In this document: piece after piece, positions 1 through 6,726 of the stretch
How the letters are laid out: every line of letters starts with the position of its first letter
How positions within the stretch are numbered: the first letter of the stretch is position 1
Assembly (NCBI GenBank): GCA_038321235.1
Contig: JBBQEU010000048.1
Coordinates: forward strand, 1-23,114
Source of the DNA: Sva-07 sp038321235
Lineage (GTDB): Bacteria > Actinomycetota > Acidimicrobiia > Acidimicrobiales > Ilumatobacteraceae
Direction: 5' to 3'
Length of the DNA: 23,114 nucleotides
Position numbers and translations under genes: made by a program
The notes under the pieces: generated by a model
The model's database searches: none
What the model saw: only the letters and a program-made list of their open reading frames with translations
Told to the model about the DNA's origin: nothing

Positions 1-889
1 CGAGAACATCGGGTTCGCGCTCGAGGTCGCAAAGGTCGAGAAGAAGGAGGCCAAGAAGATGATCGAAGACGCCGCCGAGTTGCTCGGGCTCACCGAGTAC
101 CTCGAACGGCTTCCGAAGGCGCTCTCGGGTGGCCAGCGCCAACGCGTGGCGATGGGTCGTGCGATCGTTCGCTCACCACAGGTGTTCCTGATGGACGAGC
201 CGCTGTCGAACCTCGACGCCAAGCTGCGCGTTCAGATGCGCTCCGACATCATCCAGCTGCAAGCGCGCCTCGGCACCACCATGGTCTACGTCACCCACGA
301 CCAGGTCGAGGCAATGACGATGGGTCACCGGGTCGCCGTCTTGCGGGCGGGGATCCTGCAACAGGTCGCTCCACCGCAGGTGCTGTACCTCGAGCCGGCC
401 AACCTGTTCGTGGCGGCGTTCATCGGCAGCCCGGCGATGAATCTGATCACGTCCGATGTCGCAATCACCGACGGCGTCGTCACGCTGTCGTTCGCCGAGC
501 ACCGGGTGCGTCTCGCGTCTGGAGCGGTCGAGCGGTACCCCGGGTTGCTCGAACGTGACGGCTCGCAGGTCATCTTCGGCATGCGCCCCGAACACTTCGC
601 GCTGGCTGGCGACATCGACGTCGGCGACGACCAGATCATCGAGGTCGGCGTCGATCTCGCCGAAGCGATGGGCGCCGAGGTGCACGTCCACGCGACGTTC
701 GACGTCCCGCCCGTGTCGATCGACGGTGAGATGATCGACCCCGACGACGACTCGCCCGTCGATGGCACCCGAATCATCGCCCGTATCGACGGCATCCACG
801 TCGTCGCGATGGGACAGCGCATCCGACTGGCGTTGAAGACCCACCTCGCCCACTTCTTCGACCCGACCGACGGTCGCCCGCTGCGTTGA
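1..889 (+). CDS. Sugar ABC transporter ATP-binding protein, MalK/UgpC type (5' end outside window)
   Basis: This is the nucleotide-binding subunit that powers a sugar importer at the inner face of the membrane. The reading frame is already open at base 2, so the Walker A region lies outside the window. Visible in order are the signature LSGGQRQRVAMGRAI, Walker B FLMDEP, the D-loop SNLD and the H-loop VTHD. They are followed by a C-terminal regulatory (TOBE/MalK-like) part of about 160 residues beginning near VAVLRAGILQQVAPP. The helical stretch before the signature reads like MalK homologues. The ATG at 59 is internal, because family members have about 100 further residues before it. The gene ends 4 bases before galT, so the two are probably co-transcribed, coupling uptake to sugar-phosphate metabolism. 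The substrate cannot be told from the ATPase alone. Confidence 0.93.
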   Translation, partial: ENIGFALEVAKVEKKEAKKMIEDAAELLGLTEYLERLPKALSGGQRQRVAMGRAIVRSPQVFLMDEPLSNLDAKLRVQMRSDIIQLQARLGTTMVYVTHDQVEAMTMGHRVAVLRAGILQQVAPPQVLYLEPANLFVAAFIGSPAMNLITSDVAITDGVVTLSFAEHRVRLASGAVERYPGLLERDGSQVIFGMRPEHFALAGDIDVGDDQIIEVGVDLAEAMGAEVHVHATFDVPPVSIDGEMIDPDDDSPVDGTRIIARIDGIHVVAMGQRIRLALKTHLAHFFDPTDGRPLR

Positions 890-893
890 GACC

Positions 894-1742
894 ATGACGA
901 CCGAGGATCTCCGCATCGACCCGCATCTCGGCACGCGTGTCCACGTCGTCGGAGCGCGACAGGGGCGGCCCAACCTTCCGTCGAGCGGCTGCCCATTCTG
1001 TGTCGGCGGCGTCGAGGCGCCCGATCCCTACGACGTGCGGTGGTTCCCGAACCGCTGGCCGGCGATGCCGGACGAACGATGCGAGGTGATCCTCTACACC
1101 TCCGAGCACGATGCGACGTTCGCCTCGCTCGGAGTCGAGGGTGCCTGCCGGGTGATCGATCTCTGGGCGGATCGTACGACCGAACTCGGTCGGCGAGCCG
1201 ACGTCCACTACGTCCTCGTGTTCGAGAACCGCGGACCCGAGATCGGCGCGACGATCACTCATCCGCACGGTCAGATCTATGCATTCGATCACGTACCGGA
1301 GCGCCAGCTCACCGCACTCACCGCTGGCTGGAAGCCCGAGGTCGATCCCGGAGATCGCCTGGTGACCACGCTCGACGGTTGGACCGTGTCGGTCCCGGTC
1401 GCGAGTCCGTTCCCGATTGCGCTGTCGATCGCGCCGGCCACTCAGGCACCGGATGTCGTGTCGCTCTCGAGGGCATCCCGGTCGTCGCTCGCCGCGGTGC
1501 TCGTCGACACCTTCACCCGACTGGATTCGCTGTTCGACCAGCCGCTGCCGTACATGATGTGGCTGAACCAGCGGCCCACCGACGGCGACGAGTGGCCCCA
1601 GGCGTGGTTCAGCATCGACATCGTGTCGCCGTGGCGTGCGGCCGGCGTCCCCCGGTTCATCGCCGCTGCCGAAGTCGCCACGGGCGAGTACTTCAACCCC
1701 GTGGTCCCCGAACACCTCGCTGCACAACTCGCCGGCCTGTAA
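894..1742 (+). CDS. galT: Galactose-1-phosphate uridylyltransferase-like protein (GalT, HIT superfamily)
   Basis: GalT swaps UMP between UDP-glucose and galactose 1-phosphate in the Leloir pathway. The 282-residue product carries the zinc pair C33-P-F-C36 and the active-site motif H123-P-H125-G-Q127; the second His is the expected uridylylated nucleophile. It is compact, since family members are usually about 330-350 residues. In the C-terminal half, the place where many GalTs have an H-x-H metal pair reads WFSIDI, so that second metal site appears lost. The ATG lies 4 bases after the ABC ATPase stop with no clear Shine-Dalgarno, which fits translational coupling. The context supports sugar metabolism. 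A related nucleotidyltransferase with a different sugar substrate is possible. Confidence 0.82.
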   Translation: MTTEDLRIDPHLGTRVHVVGARQGRPNLPSSGCPFCVGGVEAPDPYDVRWFPNRWPAMPDERCEVILYTSEHDATFASLGVEGACRVIDLWADRTTELGRRADVHYVLVFENRGPEIGATITHPHGQIYAFDHVPERQLTALTAGWKPEVDPGDRLVTTLDGWTVSVPVASPFPIALSIAPATQAPDVVSLSRASRSSLAAVLVDTFTRLDSLFDQPLPYMMWLNQRPTDGDEWPQAWFSIDIVSPWRAAGVPRFIAAAEVATGEYFNPVVPEHLAAQLAGL

Positions 1743-1752
1743 CCCTCGCAAC

Positions 1753-1811
1753 CATCCGAAATCCGGTGCGAATCGTTCGCTTTGCGAACGATTTCTGCCG
1801 GATTTCGGATG
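1753..1811. terminator. Long hairpin between convergent galT and malyl-CoA thioesterase genes
   Basis: Outer arms 1753-1766 and 1798-1811 are a perfect 14-bp inverted repeat. An inner perfect 10-bp stem (1771-1780 with 1784-1793) closes on a TTT loop. The four bases between the stems pair mostly as G-U wobbles in the + strand RNA, so a nearly continuous stem of about 28 bp can form. It lies between two convergent stops and probably terminates both. There is no clear U-tract. Confidence 0.65.
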
Positions 1812-1835
1812 CGACGGTCGGATGGGCCCGACCAA

Positions 1836-2702
1836 TCAGGAAAGGGCGGCGATGGCGGCCGCAGTGGCGAGCAGGCGTCGGGCGTTGTCGACGTGCAGGT
1901 TCTCGATCATTCGTCCGTCGACAGTGACCACGCCTCGACCGTCGGCGACCGCCTCGTCGAAGGCCGCGATCACGCGCCCGGCGTCGTCGATGTCGTCGGC
2001 AGACGGCGCCCACATGTCGTTGGCCGGCTCGACCTGGCTGGGATGGATCAACGTCTTGCCGTCGAAGCCCATCTCCATCCCCTGGCGGCACTCCGCCTCG
2101 AAACCTTCGGGGTTCTTCAGGTCGTTGTAGACGCCGTCGAGAATCACCTTGCCCGCCTCGCGCGCTGCCAGGAGCGCTGTGGCCAAATGTGGCACGAGCG
2201 GGTGGCGGCTCGGCACCAGCGGCGAGCGCAGCTCCTTCGCCAGGTCGTTGGTACCCATCACGAGCACCGAGACCCTCGGGTGCGCCGCGATCTTGCGTAC
2301 GTTGAACATTGCCGTCGGTGTCTCGATCATCGGCCAGATCATCACCTCGGTCGCTCCCGACTCGTCGAGCAGCGCCGCCACGCGGTCGACGTACTCGACC
2401 GAATCGACCTTCGGGATCACGACCGCCGACGGTCGCGCCCCAGCGGCGGCGGTGACGTCGTCGCTCCCCCACTCGGTGTCGAGACCGTTGCAGCGAATCG
2501 TCAGCTCACGATTGCCGTAGAGGCCCGACTGCACCGCCGCGACCGCCTTACCACGGGCCTCGGGCTTGGCGTCGGGGGCGACGGCATCTTCCAGGTCGAA
2601 GATGATCGCGTCAGCCGGAATCGCCTGGGCCTTCTCGATGGCGCGGTCGTTGGCCGCCGGCATGTACAACACGGAACGGCGGGGGCGCAGATCGTCGGTC
2701 AT
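1836..2702 (-). CDS. mcl2: (S)-malyl-CoA thioesterase, CitE/HpcH-HpaI family (Mcl2-like)
   Basis: This enzyme probably hydrolyses (S)-malyl-CoA to malate and CoA, completing the net malate-synthase reaction of the ethylmalonyl-CoA pathway. The 288-residue product has the CitE TIM-barrel marks: RRSVLYMP, FDLEDAVAPDAK, R70, the metal ligand E127 (MIETP), the second metal Asp D153 in MGTNDLAKELR, and the end motif DGKTLIHPSQ...VDGRMIENLHV. These blocks match my recollection of Rhodobacter Mcl2 rather than Rv2498c-type lyases. I chose the ATG at 2702 because AAGGAG (2717-2712) sits 9 bases upstream; in-frame starts at 2711 and 2720 lie on or before that site. The next gene upstream is the malyl-CoA lyase that would make its substrate. 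Another acyl-CoA lyase or thioesterase activity remains possible. Confidence 0.87.
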   Translation of the reverse strand: MTDDLRPRRSVLYMPAANDRAIEKAQAIPADAIIFDLEDAVAPDAKPEARGKAVAAVQSGLYGNRELTIRCNGLDTEWGSDDVTAAAGARPSAVVIPKVDSVEYVDRVAALLDESGATEVMIWPMIETPTAMFNVRKIAAHPRVSVLVMGTNDLAKELRSPLVPSRHPLVPHLATALLAAREAGKVILDGVYNDLKNPEGFEAECRQGMEMGFDGKTLIHPSQVEPANDMWAPSADDIDDAGRVIAAFDEAVADGRGVVTVDGRMIENLHVDNARRLLATAAAIAALS

Positions 2703-2721
2703 GGTGGTCATCTCCTTCATG

Positions 2722-2764
2722 GCGATGAGTTTCCGCGCGGACAGGTCGCGCGGAAACTCATCGC
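2722..2764. repeat. Perfect 18-bp inverted repeat in the mcl-mcl2 gap
   Basis: Arms 2722-2739 and 2747-2764 pair perfectly around a 7-base loop. On the - strand the hairpin starts 18 bases after the mcl stop and ends about 4 bases before the AAGGAG of mcl2. The bases after it are not U-rich, so it could be a processing or attenuating hairpin rather than a simple terminator. Confidence 0.6.
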
Positions 2765-2781
2765 GTCGAGTTTGTGGGTCG

Positions 2782-3846
2782 TCAGAAGCCGTACTGGGCG
2801 GCGAGTTCGGGGTCGCGTTCGGACAGGGCGTGGGCGAGTTCGACGACCACGCGACATTGCTTCACCGAGGCGTCGTCCTCCATCTTGCCGTCGAGCATGA
2901 GTGCGCCAGTGCCGTCGCCCATGGCGTCGATCACGCGCTGAGCGTGTGCGACATCGGCGGGGTCGGGGCTGAACACCTTCTTGGCGATGCCGATCTGTAC
3001 CGGGTGCAGGCTCCAGGCACCGACACAGCCGAGCAGGTAGGCGTTGCGGAACTGATCCTCGCAGGCAACGGTGTCCTTGATGTCGCCGAACGGCCCGTAG
3101 AACGGCAGGATCCCGTTGGTCACACAGGCGTCGACCATACGGGCGATCGTGTAGTGCCAGAGATCCTGCTGGTACGTGGTGCGAGGCGCTTCGATGTCGG
3201 TGTGGCCGTCGGCATCGACATCCGGATCGGCGCGCACGAGGTAGCCGGGATGGCCGCCGCCGACGCGGGTGGTCTTCATCCGGCGATTGGCGGCGAGGTC
3301 GGCCGGGCCCAGCGAGAGACCTTGCATACGCGGTGACGCTGCACAGATCTCCTCGACGTTGGCGACGCCGCGAGCGGTCTCGAGGATCGCATGCACCAAC
3401 AACGGCTCCGTGAGACCCGCCTTGGCTTCGAGCTGCGCGAGGAGCCGATCGACGTAGTGGATGTCCTCGGGGCCCTCGACCTTGGGGATCATGATCACGT
3501 CGAGCGCCTCGCCGGCTTCGAGCACGGCGGCGGTCAGGTCGTCGAGCCCCCACGGCGAGTCGAGGCTGTTCACGCGGGTCCAGAACTGGGTGTCACCGAA
3601 GTCGACCGTGGTTGCGACCTCGACCAGACCGGCGCGCGCCTCCTCCTTCTGATCAGCGGGCACACCGTCTTCGAGGTTGGCGAGCAAGATGTCGACTGTC
3701 GGCGCGATCTCGGGCACCTTCGATCGCATCTTCTCGTTCGCCGCCGGGAAGAAGTGGATCATCCGGCTCGGCGGGAACGGGATCTCACGCACGGGCTCGG
3801 GGGCCCCGACGGCGAGTGGACGGAAGAAATCTCTTGCTGGACGCAC
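2782..3846 (-). CDS. mcl: L-malyl-CoA / beta-methylmalyl-CoA lyase (Chloroflexus type)
   Basis: Mcl reversibly cleaves malyl-CoA to acetyl-CoA plus glyoxylate, and beta-methylmalyl-CoA to propionyl-CoA plus glyoxylate. The 354-residue product follows my memory of Chloroflexus Mcl (about 348 residues) almost from end to end. Shared blocks are FRPLAVGAPEPVRE, NLEDGVPADQKEEAR, VIMIPKVEGPEDIHYVD, LGPADLAANRRMKTTRVGG, YQQDLWHYTIARMVD and FYGPFGDIKD. Metal ligands are E156 (ILETARG) and D183 (GPADLA). The start is a GTG giving MRPARDFFRPLAVG, which lines up with the Chloroflexus N-terminus. The frame stays open upstream to 4347, but that part is the shadow of mutY and the intergenic hairpin. TACGGT lies 6 bases before the GTG, suggesting a leaderless transcript. 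The malyl-CoA thioesterase gene follows. Confidence 0.92.
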   Translation of the reverse strand: MRPARDFFRPLAVGAPEPVREIPFPPSRMIHFFPAANEKMRSKVPEIAPTVDILLANLEDGVPADQKEEARAGLVEVATTVDFGDTQFWTRVNSLDSPWGLDDLTAAVLEAGEALDVIMIPKVEGPEDIHYVDRLLAQLEAKAGLTEPLLVHAILETARGVANVEEICAASPRMQGLSLGPADLAANRRMKTTRVGGGHPGYLVRADPDVDADGHTDIEAPRTTYQQDLWHYTIARMVDACVTNGILPFYGPFGDIKDTVACEDQFRNAYLLGCVGAWSLHPVQIGIAKKVFSPDPADVAHAQRVIDAMGDGTGALMLDGKMEDDASVKQCRVVVELAHALSERDPELAAQYGF

Positions 3847-3858
3847 GACGCAACCGTA
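3847..3858 (-). promoter_or_regulatory. -10 element of mcl, leaderless type
   Basis: TACGGT at 3858-3853 is followed by 6 bases and then the GTG start at 3846. A weak TTGGCT -35 candidate lies 19 bases upstream. There is no Shine-Dalgarno, which fits a transcript starting at or next to the start codon. Confidence 0.45.
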
Positions 3859-3908
3859 CGCGTCGCGGCCCACGACCAGCCAACCGCCGTGCGTTTCGAG
3901 TGAAATAG

Positions 3909-3943
3909 CGCGCCATCGTTGCGCTGAGCGCAACGATGGCGCG
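3909..3943. terminator. Perfect 16-bp hairpin after mutY
   Basis: Arms 3909-3924 and 3928-3943 pair perfectly around a TGA loop. On the + strand it is followed by two runs of five T. On the - strand, the direction of mutY, it is preceded by A-runs and followed by CTATTTC. It lies between the mutY stop and the mcl promoter, so it probably ends mutY messages and isolates mcl. Confidence 0.65.
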
Positions 3944-3982
3944 ATTTTTCGGGATTTTTGGGGATGGAGGTTCAGGTCGACG

Positions 3983-4843
3983 TCACTGCGGAAGGCATGC
4001 GTGCGCGCCGACGATCGAGACCAGGCCGTCGGTGACGAGCGTGGTGAGGATCCGTGCGTCGAACTCGACCGCCAGTCTCGGTCCGGCGTGCAACGCCGCG
4101 AGCACGCGGCCGCGGGCCTGCCGGTCGCTGCCGTCGAACGGCGCCTGACGGGTGCTGACCCCGGCTGACCCAACCGCCGGATCGGGATCCGGATGGCCAG
4201 CACGATGCCAACGGCACGATCGTGACAACGGACAGACACCGCACCGCGGGGCCGGTCGGCAGACGGTGGCGCCCAGGTCCATGAACACCTGATTCCAGAT
4301 CCAGCCATCACCGACGGGTACCGCATCGTCAGCGAACGCCTGGGCACGCGTCGGCGTCAGTCGCTCGCCAGCCGTTCGGGCGAGGACCCGAGCGATATTC
4401 GTGTCGACCACCGCGACGTCACGTTCGAACGCGAACGCCAGGACCGCCCGAGCGGTGTACGCGCCGATCCCGGGCAGCGTCAGTAACACGTCGAGGTCAT
4501 CCGGGACCGCACCGCCGTGGCGTTCCACAACCAGTCCGGCGGTCACGTGGAGGTTGCGCGCCCGGCGGGGGTAGCCGAGGCCCTGCCACAGCCGCAGCAC
4601 CTCGGCGAGCGGGGCGCCAGCGCAGCGATCCGGCGTCGGGAACGAATCCAGGAACGCCAGCCACTTCGGGATCACGCGTTCAGCCTGGGTCTGCTGCAGC
4701 ATGACTTCGGCGACGAGGATCCTCCACGGATCGCGCTCGGATCGCCATGGAAGGTCGCGCAGTTGCGGCACTCCCCAGGCGAGAACGGCGCCCGGATCGA
4801 TCACACGCCGCGACTCAGTCGGCCCAGACGTCGGTGCCGTCAT
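3983..4843 (-). CDS. mutY: A/G-specific adenine DNA glycosylase MutY
   Basis: MutY removes adenine mispaired with 8-oxoguanine in base excision repair. The 286-residue product shows the catalytic Glu E46 in AEVMLQQTQAERV, the helix-hairpin-helix LPGIGAYTARAV (about 123-134), the catalytic Asp D147 in VVDTNIARV, and a four-cysteine [4Fe-4S] cluster, C195, C201, C204 and C210. The first cluster spacing is C-x5-C rather than the usual C-x6-C. After the cluster only about 75 residues remain, so the NUDIX-like 8-oxoG recognition domain is short or absent. The ATG at 4843 overlaps the end of the MaoC gene by 29 bases. A GTG at 4804, just after the MaoC stop, is an alternative start that keeps the whole catalytic domain. 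Its position among CoA-ester genes is probably incidental. Confidence 0.9.
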   Translation of the reverse strand: MTAPTSGPTESRRVIDPGAVLAWGVPQLRDLPWRSERDPWRILVAEVMLQQTQAERVIPKWLAFLDSFPTPDRCAGAPLAEVLRLWQGLGYPRRARNLHVTAGLVVERHGGAVPDDLDVLLTLPGIGAYTARAVLAFAFERDVAVVDTNIARVLARTAGERLTPTRAQAFADDAVPVGDGWIWNQVFMDLGATVCRPAPRCGVCPLSRSCRWHRAGHPDPDPAVGSAGVSTRQAPFDGSDRQARGRVLAALHAGPRLAVEFDARILTTLVTDGLVSIVGAHACLPQ

Positions 4844-5330
4844 ACGGGCGCTTACGGTCAGGGGCGAACTCGCGCTTCCAGATCAGCACCTTGCGGATGA
4901 AGTAGCAGACTTCCTTGCCGTCCTGGTTGAAACCCTTGGTCTCCACCTTCACGATGCCGCGATCGGGCTTCGACGACGACTCCTTCACCTCGAGTACCCG
5001 GGTTTCGGCGTGGATCGTGTCGCCGTGGAAGGTCGGGAACTTGTGCTGCAGCGTCTCGACTTCGAGGTTCGCGATCGCCGCGCCGCTCACGTCGGGCACG
5101 CTCATGCCGAGGCACAGGCTGTACACGAGGTTGCCGACCACGACGTTGCGACCCTGCACCGACTCGGCGGCGAACCAGTCGTTGGTGTGCAACGGATGAT
5201 GGTTCATCGTGATCATGCAGAACAGATGGTCGTCGTACTCGGTGATGGTCTTGCCAGGCCAGTGGCGCAAGACGTCGCCGGGTGTGAAGTCTTCGAGATA
5301 CCGGCCGAAGGGGCGTTCGTGCACTGTCAT
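4815..5330 (-). CDS. MaoC-like hot-dog hydratase, candidate mesaconyl-CoA hydratase
   Basis: The 171-residue protein has a single hot-dog fold of the MaoC family, which hydrates enoyl-CoA esters. The hydratase helix reads TMNHHPLH (41-48). The usual D-x-N-P-[LIV]-H signature is altered to N-x-H-P-L-H, so the typical catalytic Asp is not present at that position. Later blocks are HGDTIHAETRVLEVKESSS and GIVKVETKGFNQDGKEV. MaoC proteins of this size accompany CitE and acyl-CoA dehydrogenase genes in the Streptomyces ethylmalonyl-CoA cluster. With mcl and mcl2 downstream, hydration of mesaconyl-CoA to beta-methylmalyl-CoA is the most economical role; this is inferred from context. Rhodobacter Mch is about twice as long (double hot-dog), so this would be a short-form enzyme. 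The ATG is preceded by TACGGT and 7 bases. Confidence 0.8.
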   Translation of the reverse strand: MTVHERPFGRYLEDFTPGDVLRHWPGKTITEYDDHLFCMITMNHHPLHTNDWFAAESVQGRNVVVGNLVYSLCLGMSVPDVSGAAIANLEVETLQHKFPTFHGDTIHAETRVLEVKESSSKPDRGIVKVETKGFNQDGKEVCYFIRKVLIWKREFAPDRKRPYDGTDVWAD

Positions 5331-5345
5331 GGTGCTGACCGTACT
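5326..5345 (-). promoter_or_regulatory. -10 element and start block of the MaoC gene, shared with mcd
   Basis: TACGGT (5343-5338), a 7-base CAGCACC spacer and the ATG (5330-5328) form a leaderless-type start. A TTCGCA -35 candidate lies 18 bases upstream of the -10. The 20 bases from 5345 to 5326 differ at only two positions from 19437-19456 in front of mcd. Confidence 0.5.
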
Positions 5346-5371
5346 GCCGAGTGCGCAGCGGTGCGAAAGCG

Positions 5372-6703
5372 TCAGCTGTCGCGCTCGGCGACGGTGTCGA
5401 CGTCGGGATCGGGCCGAAGCGTTACCACGAAAGCGGGGTCGGACTCGGGGTCGGCGACTGGTCGTTTGCCACCGAACCGCAGTGCGAAGTCGATCTTGGT
5501 CTCACCCTTCTCCGACTCACTTCGTGCAAGGTCGCGCAGCCGCACCAGCCGGTCGCGCTTCTCGATCTTCCACGGGCCGACCCGGAGCGACGCATACGCC
5601 ATGGCGCCGATCGCGATCGGCATGAGGTATTGCGCCGAGCGGTACGTGGCAATCGCCGGCAGCGCGACCCGGCGAGGAACTCCGAAGCCGACGAGCGCAG
5701 TGGCGTAGGTCGCTTCGACGACACCGAGGCCGCCGGGCAGGATCGGGATGGCCGCGAGGACGTTCGCCAGACCGAACGCAACCAGCAGTGCGTCGAGGGG
5801 GAGCGTCACGCCGAACGCCCGAAGGAACACCCACAGCGACGCAGCGTCGAGCAACCAGTTCACCGTCGCCCAGAACACGACGCGCCACAGGAGCTGCCGA
5901 TCGCTCACCAGTTCTTCGAGGCGCTCGGCGAGCTGATGGAGCACCGCTGCGAACCGATCCTCGTCCAGGCGCGTCTTGCGAGCGAACCACCGCACGACGC
6001 GCTCGGCCCGGCCCGAACCATCCATCACCCCGACCACCAATCCTGCGGCGAGCCCCATGATGATGATGCCGGCGAGGGCAGCGAGGGCGTATCCCTCGTT
6101 CACCCCGCGGAACGGAATCGACATCGTCAACCCTGTCCAGAAGATGATGTTCAGCACGACCGCCGAGCCGATGCCAGCAGTGGCGAGTGCGAAACCGGCA
6201 TCGGGTCCACTGATCCCCGAGAGCGTGAGGAGCCGATACCCGAGTGCCGAACTGGCGGCGTTGCCGCCCGGCACGATGTTCGACAGCGCCTTGGTGCTCA
6301 ACTGGATCCGGAAGATCCTCGCCAACGACAGACGTCCCGCAGCGGTGCCGAGCGTGGCGCGGGTGAGTAGCGAATAGCACAGCAACGACAGCAGTTGCAG
6401 TACGAAGCCGGCCACCAGCAAGATGGGGTTGACCTCGCTGATGGTGTCGATCGCCTGGCTGAACCCGCTGAGCACTCCGGGGAGCAGGAACACCACGATC
6501 ACGATCAGCAGCAGCACTTTGATCGTGAAGCGAATCGGCTTGATCCGCCGGACCGGCCTGGTCTCGTCACGGATCAATGCGGGCAGCTCACCGGTGGGCA
6601 GGACGTCGCGGTCCATCTCGTGGGTGCGGTCGTCGTCGACGTCGTCGAGTCCGGCCCCCTTGCCACGCGCCACGTCCGGGCCGTGCTGTTCTTCCTCGTT
6701 CAC
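5372..6703 (-). CDS. Lysylphosphatidylglycerol synthase TM-region/flippase-like membrane protein (UPF0104)
   Basis: This is an integral membrane protein of the YbhN/UPF0104 family, related to the flippase half of MprF. The true substrate is unknown for most members. A charged N-terminal tail of about 60 residues ends in RRIKPIRF and is followed by several hydrophobic segments, the first reading VLLLIVIVVFLLPGVL. The family's glycine-proline motifs SNIVPGGNAA and IPILPGGLGVVEATYA are present. The start is taken as the GTG at 6703 (443 residues), 23 bases after the stop of the upstream serine hydrolase; ATG 6616 (414 residues) is the alternative. The open frame further upstream is the shadow of that hydrolase. 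No aminoacyl-transfer domain is present, so lipid or isoprenoid-linked transport is more likely than lysinylation. Confidence 0.86.
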   Translation of the reverse strand: MNEEEQHGPDVARGKGAGLDDVDDDRTHEMDRDVLPTGELPALIRDETRPVRRIKPIRFTIKVLLLIVIVVFLLPGVLSGFSQAIDTISEVNPILLVAGFVLQLLSLLCYSLLTRATLGTAAGRLSLARIFRIQLSTKALSNIVPGGNAASSALGYRLLTLSGISGPDAGFALATAGIGSAVVLNIIFWTGLTMSIPFRGVNEGYALAALAGIIIMGLAAGLVVGVMDGSGRAERVVRWFARKTRLDEDRFAAVLHQLAERLEELVSDRQLLWRVVFWATVNWLLDAASLWVFLRAFGVTLPLDALLVAFGLANVLAAIPILPGGLGVVEATYATALVGFGVPRRVALPAIATYRSAQYLMPIAIGAMAYASLRVGPWKIEKRDRLVRLRDLARSESEKGETKIDFALRFGGKRPVADPESDPAFVVTLRPDPDVDTVAERDS

Positions 6704-6726
6704 CGCCGACGCCGATCTCGCATCGG

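Noticed and set aside
173..973. Antisense open frame over the ABC ATPase
   Set aside because: No motifs and biased composition. The sense frame carries all ABC signatures.
3847..4347. Upstream open extension of the malyl-CoA lyase frame (total 521 residues)
   Set aside because: The extra part is antisense or out of frame to mutY and crosses the hairpin at 3909-3943. Its composition is Arg/Ser-rich and homologues start at MRxxxxxFxxPLAxGAPEP.
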